From NCBI GenBank assembly GCA_902529515.1, contig CABZWX010000001.1, positions 1 to 64,000 of the forward strand: 64,000 nucleotides of DNA, read 5' to 3'. The notes beneath the pieces were generated by a model. The model had not been told where the DNA came from. It was given only the letters and a program-made list of their open reading frames with translations, and searched no databases. Position numbers and translations under genes: made by a program. Origin of the DNA: an uncultured SAR116 cluster alpha proteobacterium (lineage in GTDB: Bacteria; Pseudomonadota; Alphaproteobacteria; Puniceispirillales; Marisalimonadaceae). Shown here piece after piece: positions 49,625 through 59,600 of the stretch. Every line of letters begins with the position of its first letter. Positions within the stretch are counted from its first letter, which is position 1.

Positions 49625-51007
49625 ATGGAAAATATGACCGAAAAGTTTGCTGAGTTTTGTGCCGAAATTAGATACGAAAATTTATCTTCAGACGTTATAA
49701 AAAGAACAAAATTGTTAATTCTTGATACTGTTGGAATAATAATACGAGCAAGACATGATGCGGAATCAACTGCTAGTTTAGTCGCAGCAATCGACAGATT
49801 AGAAATGAGTAATGGAAGTTGCCAAGTTTTTTCAGATAAAAATAGTTACTCTCCAAGTGCAGCTGCTCTACTTAATGGAACTTTAGCTCATTCTCTTGAT
49901 TTTGATGACACTCATGCTGAAGCCTCTTTACATTCCAGTGCCCCAATACTTTCTGCCGCCTTGGCTGCAGCACAAATGAACAAATCATCAGGACAAGAGT
50001 TAATAACAGCATGTGTTGCTGGCTATGAAATACAAATAAGACTTGGATTAGCTGGAGGCTCATCAGCGCATTATAAAAAAGGATTTCATCCAACTGCTAC
50101 ATGTGGTGTGTTTGGGTCTGTTGCTTCAGCGGGCCACCTTATGGGCTTAACAAAAGATCAGTTTGTTTCTGCATTTGGAATAGCCCTAAGTCAATCAGCT
50201 GGATCGATGCAATTTTTAACAGATGGTGCTTGGACAAAAAGATCGCATGTAGGACAAGCAGCTCAGAACGGTCTAAATTGCGCAACAATGGCGGCGGAAG
50301 GTTTCAAAGGTCCTTCTAAAGCTTTTGAGGGTCAGTGGGGTTATCTACATGCATACGCTTCAGGAGGAGACACAAAAAAAGCATTAGACGGTTTAGGAAA
50401 TAAATTTGAAACACTTAACTTGGGAGTAAAACCTTATCCTTCTTGTAGATATAGTCATGCAGCAATTGACGGTATAATAGATCTAAAAAAAGAATTAGAT
50501 TTTTCCATTGATGATTTAGATGATATTGATATTGGCCTGTCCGAAACAGCACTGAACATTATTGGATATCCTTTAGAGGATAAACAAAATCCAAAAAGTA
50601 TTGTTGATGGACAATTTTCAATGCCTTTTTGTGCTGCTGTAGCTGCTAAAAGTGGTGGATTAAAGTGGGATGATTATAAAGATCACTTAAATAACAGTGA
50701 TACATTAGAGCTGTGTAGCAAAATAAAAGTAAATCCTGATAAAGATGCTGAGAAGTGTTGTCCAGAATTTATGAGTGCAAAGGTAAAAATGGTGGTAAAA
50801 GGAAAGACTTATGAAAAGTTTGTAAAGATTCCAAAAGGAGAACCAGAAAACTTTATGAAAGATGAAGAATTTATATCAAAGTTTAAAGGTTTAACAGAAC
50901 CATATTTATCAAATGAAAGAGTTAACCAGTTGACAGATTTAATGCTTAAGATTGATCAAGCAAATAATGTCAATTCAATATTTGAGTATAGTCAAATAGA
51001 TCTATAA
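49625..51007 (+). CDS. MmgE/PrpD family protein (copy 3)
   Basis: LNGTLAHSLDFDDTHAEASLHSSAPILSAALAAAQM, KKGFHPTATCGVFGSVASAGHLMG. Confidence 0.94.
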   Translation: MENMTEKFAEFCAEIRYENLSSDVIKRTKLLILDTVGIIIRARHDAESTASLVAAIDRLEMSNGSCQVFSDKNSYSPSAAALLNGTLAHSLDFDDTHAEASLHSSAPILSAALAAAQMNKSSGQELITACVAGYEIQIRLGLAGGSSAHYKKGFHPTATCGVFGSVASAGHLMGLTKDQFVSAFGIALSQSAGSMQFLTDGAWTKRSHVGQAAQNGLNCATMAAEGFKGPSKAFEGQWGYLHAYASGGDTKKALDGLGNKFETLNLGVKPYPSCRYSHAAIDGIIDLKKELDFSIDDLDDIDIGLSETALNIIGYPLEDKQNPKSIVDGQFSMPFCAAVAAKSGGLKWDDYKDHLNNSDTLELCSKIKVNPDKDAEKCCPEFMSAKVKMVVKGKTYEKFVKIPKGEPENFMKDEEFISKFKGLTEPYLSNERVNQLTDLMLKIDQANNVNSIFEYSQIDL

Positions 51008-51028
51008 TCATTAATTTAGGAGATATTA

Positions 51029-52201
51029 ATGAATGAACATAAAATAATTGAAGTCGAAAATGAAAAATCAGTTTCTGAAGATAATTTAATAATAGAATCT
51101 GTAAATAAATTCTTAGAAAAAGATGTAAAGCCTTATGTAAAAGAATTTGAGTCACAAGACAAATATCCACAAGATATTGCTGATAAAATGGCAGATTTAG
51201 GTCTCTTTGGTGCTACAATTTCTCCTGAGTATGGCGGTTTAGGTTTGTCAGCAGTTACTTACTCAAAAATTGTAGAAAATGTGTCTGCTGTGTGGATGTC
51301 AGTTTCTGGTATTTTTAACTCTCATCTTATAATGTGTGCTGCTGTAGAAAGATTCGGCACTGAAGAGATGAAAAGATATTATCTTCCTAAGTTTGCAACT
51401 GGAGAGATAAGAGGTGGTATCGCACTTACGGAACCAGATTGTGGTACTGACCTTCAATCGATAAAAACCAAAGCAAAAAAAGTTGGGAACGAATATATTA
51501 TTGATGGTACAAAAACATGGATTACAAACTCAGTTCAAGGAACTATTTTAGCTGTTTTAGTAAAAACGAATACTGAAATTCAACCAGCCCATAAAGGTAT
51601 GAGTTTAATTCTCGTTGAAAAGAAAGATGGATTTGTATCAAGAAAACTCAAAAAATTGGGTTACAGGGGAATTGATACAGGAGAAGTTCAACTTGAAAAT
51701 GTAAAAGTACCAACTTCTAACTTGATTGGTGAAATAGAAGGAAAAGGGCTCAAACAAATTTTGGCGGGCCTTGAATTAGGAAGAATTAATGTAGCTGCAC
51801 GTGGCGTCGGTGTGGCTAGAGCCTCTCTAGAAGATTCAATAGAATATGCAAAAATAAGGAAGACATTTGGAAAACCAATTAGTGAACACCAAGCAATTCA
51901 AATTAAATTAGCTGAGATGGCAACGAAACTTGAAGCTTCTAGATTATTAACTGAACAAGCTGCAAAGGCATATGATTCTGGTAATAGATCAGATTTACAA
52001 GCTGGAATGGCAAAGCTTTTTGCTACTGAAACTGCGTTGTTTAACTCTACAGAAGCAATGAGAATTCATGGCGGATTTGGGTATTCGCCGGAGTATAATA
52101 TTGAGAGATATTATAGGGATGCTCCATTGTTGGCTATTGGTGAGGGAACTAATGAGCTTCAAAAATTGATAATAGCTAAGCAACTTGTGTCTGAAGATTA
52201 A
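51029..52201 (+). CDS. acyl-CoA dehydrogenase family protein
   Basis: GIALTEPDCGTDLQSIKTKAKK, AMRIHGGFGYSPEYNIERYYRDAPLLAIGEGTNELQKLIIAKQL. Confidence 0.94.
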   Translation: MNEHKIIEVENEKSVSEDNLIIESVNKFLEKDVKPYVKEFESQDKYPQDIADKMADLGLFGATISPEYGGLGLSAVTYSKIVENVSAVWMSVSGIFNSHLIMCAAVERFGTEEMKRYYLPKFATGEIRGGIALTEPDCGTDLQSIKTKAKKVGNEYIIDGTKTWITNSVQGTILAVLVKTNTEIQPAHKGMSLILVEKKDGFVSRKLKKLGYRGIDTGEVQLENVKVPTSNLIGEIEGKGLKQILAGLELGRINVAARGVGVARASLEDSIEYAKIRKTFGKPISEHQAIQIKLAEMATKLEASRLLTEQAAKAYDSGNRSDLQAGMAKLFATETALFNSTEAMRIHGGFGYSPEYNIERYYRDAPLLAIGEGTNELQKLIIAKQLVSED

Positions 52202-52206
52202 AATAT

Positions 52207-52554
52207 CTAAGCTATAAATATTCCAACGCTAAAGAAGAACACTCCTATTGCTAAACCAAAAATTGGTTTTTTTGGGAAAAATAAAAATATAATTATACCA
52301 ATTAAAAAGGGTGCTATTCTTTCAATCAATTCAGTTTCGGCCAACGCTCCTGTTGGGAAAATTATGATTCTAGTCATTAAAGCTGTCGTCATAGCAAATG
52401 CAATAGCATTGATCCATTTTGCAAAAAAACTATCTTTTTGTATTTTACTAGATAAAACTACTCCTAAAAATCTCCAAACAAAAATACCTGAACTAGCGAC
52501 TAAAAGCATTATCCAAGGGATTATTTCAGGTATAATTATTGAATTCTCATACAT
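52207..52554 (-). CDS. azlD: AzlD family transporter subunit (second copy)
   Basis: Small hydrophobic protein overlapping the AzlC ORF upstream. Confidence 0.75.
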   Translation of the reverse strand: MYENSIIIPEIIPWIMLLVASSGIFVWRFLGVVLSSKIQKDSFFAKWINAIAFAMTTALMTRIIIFPTGALAETELIERIAPFLIGIIIFLFFPKKPIFGLAIGVFFFSVGIFIA

Positions 52555-53272
52555 TAATTTTATCCTTATTCAAAAGATAACTGACCATTAAGCCAACGGA
52601 ACCGCCAACTAATCCTGCAACAATCAAACTCCAATCACCAATATATGGAAATAAAAGGGGCCCGATAATCCCTCCAGTAACAACTGCTAATCTGTAATAA
52701 ATTTCAATAGCTCTTAGCATTAAGATAGTTAAATATAATGGCATTATAAATACAGGAATAGAAACAATATCACTAGGTAAAAAATCATATAATTTGTAAC
52801 CAATTATTGTTGTAGTTGAATTAAATATTACCAATGCCAAACTAAGACCTTGAAAAAATTTAAATAAATCTTTTTCGTCTATTTCATTTTTTACTTTGGT
52901 TAATTCAGCCCAACCAGTGGGACTAATGAGGTGAGCCCAAAATAATTTTGTAATAAAAGATAATTTATGTTTGTGAATATTCATTAATGTAAGGCCAGAT
53001 AAGACCAAAAAAAATTGTCTCATGTTAGCCAATAAAACAGTAGTGAATAGCAAGAAGATTGGTGTGCCTATTGAAAAAAGAGACACAAAAATAACCATGC
53101 CAGGCATGCTCCATAAAATTAAAACTGAACCTAAACACAGATATAGATCTAGTCCAGCTTCTGCAGCAAAAACACCATATCCAAACATTGCTGAGCTCAT
53201 TCCTATGCCAGGGAAACCAAAGCCAGTAAAAATACCTTTTTTAAAAGGGGTATATTTTTTTTTCATAGACAA
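52547..53272 (-). CDS. azlC: AzlC family transporter subunit (second copy)
   Basis: FKKGIFTGFGFPGIGMSSAMFGYGVFAAEAGL...LLANMRQFFLVLSGL. Confidence 0.8.
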   Translation of the reverse strand: MSMKKKYTPFKKGIFTGFGFPGIGMSSAMFGYGVFAAEAGLDLYLCLGSVLILWSMPGMVIFVSLFSIGTPIFLLFTTVLLANMRQFFLVLSGLTLMNIHKHKLSFITKLFWAHLISPTGWAELTKVKNEIDEKDLFKFFQGLSLALVIFNSTTTIIGYKLYDFLPSDIVSIPVFIMPLYLTILMLRAIEIYYRLAVVTGGIIGPLLFPYIGDWSLIVAGLVGGSVGLMVSYLLNKDKINV

Positions 53273-53283
53273 ATTTTTCTTAT

Positions 53284-53670
53284 CTAAATTTTTGCTACTA
53301 GATCAATCTCAACTGAAGCGCCTACAGCAAGTCCAGTTACACCAATACATGTTCTAGCAGGAAGTTTGTTTTCATTGAAATAGGATTTATAAATTTTATT
53401 GACTTTGTTGAAGTCTTGGAAATTAACTAAATACACTCTTACGAAAGTTACTCTCTCGAGAGAAGAGCCACAATTATCTAAAACACTAATTAGATTTTTC
53501 ATAACTTGATGTGTTTGTTTTTCAACATCATTACTTACTAGTACGTCAGGATTTTCTGGCAATGTTGGCATTTGTCCAGTAATAAAAATAAATTCACCAG
53601 CTTTAACAGCATGACTAAAGGGGCCAACTCTTTTAGGTCCATTTTCAAATACTAAATGTTCTATGTCCAA
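53284..53670 (-). CDS. RidA/YjgF family protein
   Basis: GPFSHAVKAGEFIFITGQMP...LPARTCIGVTGLAVGASVEIDLVAKI. Confidence 0.93.
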   Translation of the reverse strand: MDIEHLVFENGPKRVGPFSHAVKAGEFIFITGQMPTLPENPDVLVSNDVEKQTHQVMKNLISVLDNCGSSLERVTFVRVYLVNFQDFNKVNKIYKSYFNENKLPARTCIGVTGLAVGASVEIDLVAKI

Positions 53671-53747
53671 TCGATTACTCCAATAAAGATTAATGTTGTC
53701 AAAAAGGCTAATTCAAATAAACTTTGCATTAACAGGGGGATTTTTCA

Positions 53748-54509
53748 ATGAGATTTACAAACAAAACTGTGTTTATTACTGGAGCAGCAGGTGGAATTGG
53801 TCGTCAAACAGGTTTAAGTTTTGCAAAAGAAGGTGCAAATGTAGCTGTTTCAGATTTAGATTTTGATATGGCTAGCAGGGTGGCTAAAGAAATAAAATCT
53901 GCAGGTGGTAATGCTGAGCCATTTAAATTAGATGTAACAAATCAAAATGAAACTATTGAAAATATGAAAAATGCATATGAACATTTTGGAAGCTTAGATA
54001 TTGCATTTTGTAATGCCGGAATAAGGGAGATTGTGTCTCCATTAGAATTGTCTATTGAAGAATGGAGAAAGGTTATTGATATAAATGTTACTGGGGTTTT
54101 TATAACTGCACAAACATTTGCAAAGCACTGCATCGAAAAAAAAATAAAGGGTAATATTGTAATTACTTCTTCGACTTTAAGCGTAACTTCTGCGCCTAAT
54201 AGGTGCGCTTACACTGCCTCTAAACATGCTACTGCCGGAATAACTAAGCAACTAGCAGTAGATTTAGCAAAGTATGATATTAGAGTAAATGCTATTGGAC
54301 CAGGTGTTATTAGAACTCCATTAACAGAAAGATATTTTCAAGATGAAGAAGCTTCTCAAAAAGTTAGGAACTTGCACGCTATGAAACGTTGGGGAGAACC
54401 TAATGAAATTTCTAGTGCAGTTTTATATCTTGCAAGTGACGAAGCAAGTTTTTGTACTGGGACAAATTTAATTGTAGATGGTGGATGGACAGCTGGAAAA
54501 GACTGGTAG
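53748..54509 (+). CDS. short-chain dehydrogenase/reductase
   Basis: VFITGAAGGIGRQTGLSFAKEGANVAVSD, CNAG, YTASKHA, GPGVIRTPL. Confidence 0.94.
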   Translation: MRFTNKTVFITGAAGGIGRQTGLSFAKEGANVAVSDLDFDMASRVAKEIKSAGGNAEPFKLDVTNQNETIENMKNAYEHFGSLDIAFCNAGIREIVSPLELSIEEWRKVIDINVTGVFITAQTFAKHCIEKKIKGNIVITSSTLSVTSAPNRCAYTASKHATAGITKQLAVDLAKYDIRVNAIGPGVIRTPLTERYFQDEEASQKVRNLHAMKRWGEPNEISSAVLYLASDEASFCTGTNLIVDGGWTAGKDW

Positions 54510-55349
54510 TTAACTAATTTTATTTAAAACTGGATGTAGATATTTTAAAAATTCTTTTGGATTTTCACTCATTGGAAAATGACCTACATTTTTCATTTTG
54601 ATCATTTCGATACCAATAGTGTCAGCTAGGGATTTTGTTTCCTCTGGTGTTGCTGAGTAGTCATATTCACCAGTTAATAAATAAATTGGACATTTTGAAT
54701 TATCAATTTTTGTAATTTCATTGCCAATATTTCCATCGAACTTATAAAAAAATAAATCTCCCTTAAAAATGCCAGGTCCACCTTGCATATAATGCCACAT
54801 TGTTTCGAATTTATCACTTTCAGGACTTGTTGGTGCCATCAAGCCATAAGCAATGCCTCCGCAAACTTCTCCTCCATGTACATCTTGTCTATGTAACCAA
54901 CTGATATCGTAATAAGGATCCAAATGACCAGCACTTTGAAGTCCAATTAATGCTCTAAATTTATCTGGAAAATTTATTGCTAAATGAAGAATAATTCTTC
55001 CGCCTATAGAACACCCCATAACAACAGGCTTTACTAATTCCAAGCCATTTATAAAGCTCATAATTTGAGAAATATAAAAGTCCGTTGATAGTTTATAATT
55101 TCCAACTTTAGCATTTTCGGGTGGCGAGGATTTTCCATGCCATGGCATATCAAATACAATAACCCTAAACTTTTCTAATATTCTTTTATCATTCAAAAGA
55201 GCTCTATATTGTCTACCATCAGATCCCGCAGTATGTAGGCAAACTAAAGGAATACCCTGACCGGCTTCTTCCCAATATATCCTATAGTCAATACCATTAA
55301 TTTTAAATTTTCCATATTGACCAGAAATAGGTTCTTTTTCAATTTTCAT
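54510..55349 (-). CDS. alpha/beta hydrolase
   Basis: GIPLVCLHTAGSDGRQYRAL, VMGCSIGGRIILHLA nucleophile elbow, VGHFPMSENPKEF. Confidence 0.92.
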   Translation of the reverse strand: MKIEKEPISGQYGKFKINGIDYRIYWEEAGQGIPLVCLHTAGSDGRQYRALLNDKRILEKFRVIVFDMPWHGKSSPPENAKVGNYKLSTDFYISQIMSFINGLELVKPVVMGCSIGGRIILHLAINFPDKFRALIGLQSAGHLDPYYDISWLHRQDVHGGEVCGGIAYGLMAPTSPESDKFETMWHYMQGGPGIFKGDLFFYKFDGNIGNEITKIDNSKCPIYLLTGEYDYSATPEETKSLADTIGIEMIKMKNVGHFPMSENPKEFLKYLHPVLNKIS

Positions 55350-55713
55350 TTTTACTCTCCGCTGGTCTTAGGGAGGCTAGAAGTAATTTGAAGTATAGTA
55401 AGTGAGACATTAAAGGATGGAGATCTCCTTCAAATTTCAAAACTTTTCTTCGAAGCATTGCAATAATATCATGAGACCCCGGTTGAGGCGTTTGTTGTAA
55501 AAATTTTAGCCACTCGTTTTTAGGTGCAGTTAATTTAAAGACATAGCTTGGCATTACAAAAGGTCCTTCTTCTACATTTTTTACAACTCCTTTTTCAATA
55601 TTTACTAAATACTCGTTCTCGATTGTACTAATCATAAAACATGTATTTAGATATTGAGCCATCATAGAGAGTTGGCTTCGTTTTTCATTTTTTTCTATTA
55701 AAGATTTAAACAT
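55339..55713 (-). CDS. uncharacterised protein with SCP2-like C-terminal pattern
   Basis: 124 aa ORF; KFEGDLHPLMSHLLYFKLLLASLR; stop overlaps start of alpha/beta hydrolase gene. Confidence 0.5.
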   Translation of the reverse strand: MFKSLIEKNEKRSQLSMMAQYLNTCFMISTIENEYLVNIEKGVVKNVEEGPFVMPSYVFKLTAPKNEWLKFLQQTPQPGSHDIIAMLRRKVLKFEGDLHPLMSHLLYFKLLLASLRPAESKNEN

Positions 55714-55816
55714 AAAATTCTCAAAACAAATTCAATAAAGTTTTACATAAAATTAAATTATTACCAATTAGATTTTTATTTTGATATGTTAATTAAAAAT
55801 AAGATTGGAGGGTCTT

Positions 55817-57364
55817 ATGAACGGAGCAGAAAGTTTAGTTGGTACCTTATTAGAAGGTAATGTTGAAGTCTGTTTTACCAATCCTGGAACATCAGAAATG
55901 CATTTCGTTGCAGCTTTAGATAAATATCAAAATATGCGAAGCGTTTTATGTCTTTTTGAGGGATGTGCTACTGGTGCTGCTGATGGTTATTTTAGAATGA
56001 GAAGGTCACCAGCATCAACTTTACTACATTTAGGTCCTGGATTAGCAAATGGCCTTGCAAACCTACACAATGCAAAAAAAGCTAATTCAGGAGTTGTAAA
56101 TATAGTAGGCGAGCACGCTCTTGATCATATAAAATTAAATGCTCCGTTAACTTCAGATATTGAAGGAATAGCGAAGCCAGTCTCCCATTGGGTAAAAACA
56201 AGTAAATCTTCAAAAGATATTGCAAAGGATGGTGCTGAAGCTATTAGACAAGCAAATGTAAAACCAGGGCAAATTGCAACTTTAATCTTGCCTGGTGATA
56301 CTGCATGGAATGAAGGAAGCAATATTGAAACGATTGAGTTAAATAAGAAATCTAACATTGTTTCTTCTAAATTAATTGAAGAAGCAATCTTAGAACTTCA
56401 AGAAGCAAAGAATCCTCTAATACTAGTTGGTGGTGAGGCTTTAGAAGAAAACAACCTTATTAAATTGGCAAAAGTAGCGGACAAAGTAGGCTGTCCAATT
56501 AAAACTGATTGGTTTAATGCCCGTTTAGATAAAGGTGCGGGAAGAATAAATTCAGTAAGAATACCGTACGTCGTAGATAAGGCAGTTGAAGTTCTTAGAG
56601 ACTTTGACACCATAATAGTAATAGGAGCTAGAAGACCAGTTGCCTTTTTTGCATATCCAAATAAGCCTGGAGTTTTAACACAAGATTCTACTAAATTTTT
56701 TGAATTAGCTTCTATTTCAGATGATATCACTACAGTTGTCGAAGAGTTATCAGATAAAATTGGGATATCAAATAATACTCCAAGTACTATTTCAAAATTT
56801 GATATTCCAGACATTCCTAAAGGTCCAATTAACCCAATGTCATTGGGAATGGTATTAGGAGCATTAATCCCAGAAAATGCTATTATAGTTGATGAATCTG
56901 TAACTACTGGAAGAGAATTCTTTTATCAAACCTCAGGATCACACCCACATACATGGCTGAATAACTGTGGAGGGTCTATAGGATTTGGTATGCCTGTAGC
57001 AATTGGAGCGGCAATATCATCTCCTGATCAAAAAGTTATCTCTTTAGAAGGTGATGGAAGCGCCATGTATACTGTCCAATCTTTATGGACTATGGCAAGA
57101 GAAAATTTAGACATAGTTGTACTAATTTTTGCAAACCAAAGTTACAAGATCCTTCAAGGAGAATTAACAAACGTAGGTGTTGATAACCCAGGAAAATCGG
57201 CAATGGAAATGTTGTCTTTAAAAGATCCAGCATTAGATTGGGTCTCTATATCAAAGGGAATGGGAGTAGACGCCGTTAAAGTTGAAAACATTGAAGATTT
57301 AGTAAAATATTTTAAACATGGACTTAAAGAAAAAGGCCCATTTCTAATTGAAGTTTTGATTTAA
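55817..57364 (+). CDS. ThDP-dependent acetolactate synthase-like large subunit family enzyme
   Basis: GVEVCFTNPGTSEMHFVAALD analog, GDGSAMYTVQSLWTMARENLDIVVLIFANQSY ThDP motif. Confidence 0.9.
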   Translation: MNGAESLVGTLLEGNVEVCFTNPGTSEMHFVAALDKYQNMRSVLCLFEGCATGAADGYFRMRRSPASTLLHLGPGLANGLANLHNAKKANSGVVNIVGEHALDHIKLNAPLTSDIEGIAKPVSHWVKTSKSSKDIAKDGAEAIRQANVKPGQIATLILPGDTAWNEGSNIETIELNKKSNIVSSKLIEEAILELQEAKNPLILVGGEALEENNLIKLAKVADKVGCPIKTDWFNARLDKGAGRINSVRIPYVVDKAVEVLRDFDTIIVIGARRPVAFFAYPNKPGVLTQDSTKFFELASISDDITTVVEELSDKIGISNNTPSTISKFDIPDIPKGPINPMSLGMVLGALIPENAIIVDESVTTGREFFYQTSGSHPHTWLNNCGGSIGFGMPVAIGAAISSPDQKVISLEGDGSAMYTVQSLWTMARENLDIVVLIFANQSYKILQGELTNVGVDNPGKSAMEMLSLKDPALDWVSISKGMGVDAVKVENIEDLVKYFKHGLKEKGPFLIEVLI

Positions 57365-57465
57365 ATATTTTTAATGTAATAAATTTGAAATATAAATTAT
57401 TTACAAAGACATAGTTTTGAGAATTCATCTGGTTTAAATTGATGAGATTAAGTTAGATTTGCCAA

Positions 57466-59598
57466 ATGAAACTCAAAACCTCAAATCCTGAGGTTAGATT
57501 GTCTTTAAATAAAATCACAAAAAAATTAATTAATAATCAAAATGACAGATATTTTGACAGAGAAATTAGCTGGTTATCTTTTAATGAAAGAGTTTTACTA
57601 CAAGCATATGATAAGACAATTCCTTATGGTGAAAGACTTAGATTTGTAACAATTTCTTCAGAAAATTTAGATGAATTTTATATGGTTCGAATAGCTGGGC
57701 TACATCAGCTTATAAGTCAAGGTTTCAATTCAGTTCCTGAAACTGGGATGAGGGCAGATGAATTATTAAAAACAGTACTTAATGCTTCCAAAGATTTAAA
57801 AAATAAACAGCAAAGATGTTTGAATTATTTGTTGAATGAAAAGGATGATTGTGATGTTTCAATTTTGTTTGAAAATAAATGGACTAAAAATGAATTAGAA
57901 TGGCTTAAAGAATATTATGAACAAAATATTCTACCTCTTTTAACTCCAACCACGTTAGACCCCGCACACCCTTTTCCTTTTATCCAAAATAAAGGCAAAT
58001 GTGTATTAATGGAGATGAAAGATACAAAAAACAATAACATAAACTGTGTAGTTTTACTTCCTGATAATATAGATAGATTTATAAGATTACCTGGTGAGGA
58101 TCAGAGATATGCTATGCTGGAGAACTTAGTTACAAAGTTTGTTCATTTAATTTATCCTGAATATAAATTATTAAAATCAGGCATGTTTAGAGTTATCAGA
58201 GATGCCGAAATTGAAATAGATGATGAAGCAGATGACTTAATAGGGCAATTTGAAACTGCAATTAAAGCCAGAAAAAGAGGTGGCATAGTATCTTTAACCT
58301 TTTCTCATGATTTATCTAAATCTTCTCAAAAACTCTTAACCAGGGAATTAAATATCCCTGACGATCATATATATGTTGCCCAAGGATTTGTTGGGATCAA
58401 TGACTTTACAGAAATAATAAATAATCTTCCCAAACAAAATTTATTCAAACCGTACAAACCTAGAATGCCTCAAAGAATATTAGACTTTAAAGGAGATTGC
58501 TTTTCGGCAATAAAAAATAAAGAAATAATTGTTCATCACCCTTACGAAAGTTTTGATGTAGTTTTAAGTTTACTCCAACAGGCAGCAATTGATAAAAATG
58601 TTTTAACAATTAGGCAAACTTTATACAGAACAACACCTGACTCACCAATAGTCGAAGCTTTGGTATCTGCTGCTGAGTCAGGTAAATCTGTTATTGCAGT
58701 TATTGAGTTAAAAGCTCGATTTGATGAAGAAAATAATGTCCAATTAGCTAGAGTATTGGAAAAAGCTGGTGCGCAAGTTGCTTACGGCCTAGTTGATTTA
58801 AAAGTACATGCAAAATTATCTTTAATAACAAGAAAAGAAGGTAAAAAATTAGTTTCTTATGCTCATTGTGGAACTGGTAATTATCATCCACATACTGCTA
58901 AAATTTATACTGACTTTTCGTTATTCACTATCGATAAAAATATTTGTGAGGACGCTAGATCAGTATTTAATTTTCTTACCAGTCATGTTCAGCCAAAACA
59001 ATTAAATAAGATGATCATTTCACCCAACTCTTCATACGATTGGTTAATTGAGAGAATTGATAATGAAATACAAAATGCTAAAGATGGTTTTGAAAGTGGA
59101 ATTTGGATTAAATGTAACGCGATTGTAGATCAAAAAATAATTGAAAAATTATATGAAGCATCTAATGTAGGGGTAAAAATTCATTTGATGGTTAGGGGTA
59201 TTTGTTGCCTACGCCCTAATGTTAGAGGAATGTCTGAAAACATTATAGTAACTGCAATTATAGGAAGATTTCTTGAACATGGAAGAATATATGTTTTTGC
59301 AAATAAAGGAAAATTTCAGTCTGAAAGTAATTTAGTATATATAGCATCTGCTGATATAATGCCTCGTAATTTATATCATAGAGTTGAGGCTTTCATACCT
59401 CTAGAAAACAAAACAGTTCGAGGTCAAGTCCTAGACCAAGTATTACCTGCTCTAATAAACGACACAAAAAATACTTGGCAATTAAATAAAAATGGAGAAT
59501 ACTCCAAAAAACAAAATAAGGACAAGACATTTTGTGCGCACACTTATTTTATGAAAAACCCAAGTTTATCAGGTCAGGGAAGCTTAGCTAAAATATAA
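57466..59598 (+). CDS. ppk1: polyphosphate kinase 1
   Basis: RYFDREISWLSFNERVLLQA, TIRQTLYRTTPDSPIVEAL, KVHAKLSLITR, YAHCGTGNYHPHTAKIYTDFSLFT. Confidence 0.97.
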   Translation: MKLKTSNPEVRLSLNKITKKLINNQNDRYFDREISWLSFNERVLLQAYDKTIPYGERLRFVTISSENLDEFYMVRIAGLHQLISQGFNSVPETGMRADELLKTVLNASKDLKNKQQRCLNYLLNEKDDCDVSILFENKWTKNELEWLKEYYEQNILPLLTPTTLDPAHPFPFIQNKGKCVLMEMKDTKNNNINCVVLLPDNIDRFIRLPGEDQRYAMLENLVTKFVHLIYPEYKLLKSGMFRVIRDAEIEIDDEADDLIGQFETAIKARKRGGIVSLTFSHDLSKSSQKLLTRELNIPDDHIYVAQGFVGINDFTEIINNLPKQNLFKPYKPRMPQRILDFKGDCFSAIKNKEIIVHHPYESFDVVLSLLQQAAIDKNVLTIRQTLYRTTPDSPIVEALVSAAESGKSVIAVIELKARFDEENNVQLARVLEKAGAQVAYGLVDLKVHAKLSLITRKEGKKLVSYAHCGTGNYHPHTAKIYTDFSLFTIDKNICEDARSVFNFLTSHVQPKQLNKMIISPNSSYDWLIERIDNEIQNAKDGFESGIWIKCNAIVDQKIIEKLYEASNVGVKIHLMVRGICCLRPNVRGMSENIIVTAIIGRFLEHGRIYVFANKGKFQSESNLVYIASADIMPRNLYHRVEAFIPLENKTVRGQVLDQVLPALINDTKNTWQLNKNGEYSKKQNKDKTFCAHTYFMKNPSLSGQGSLAKI

Positions 59599-59600
59599 GT

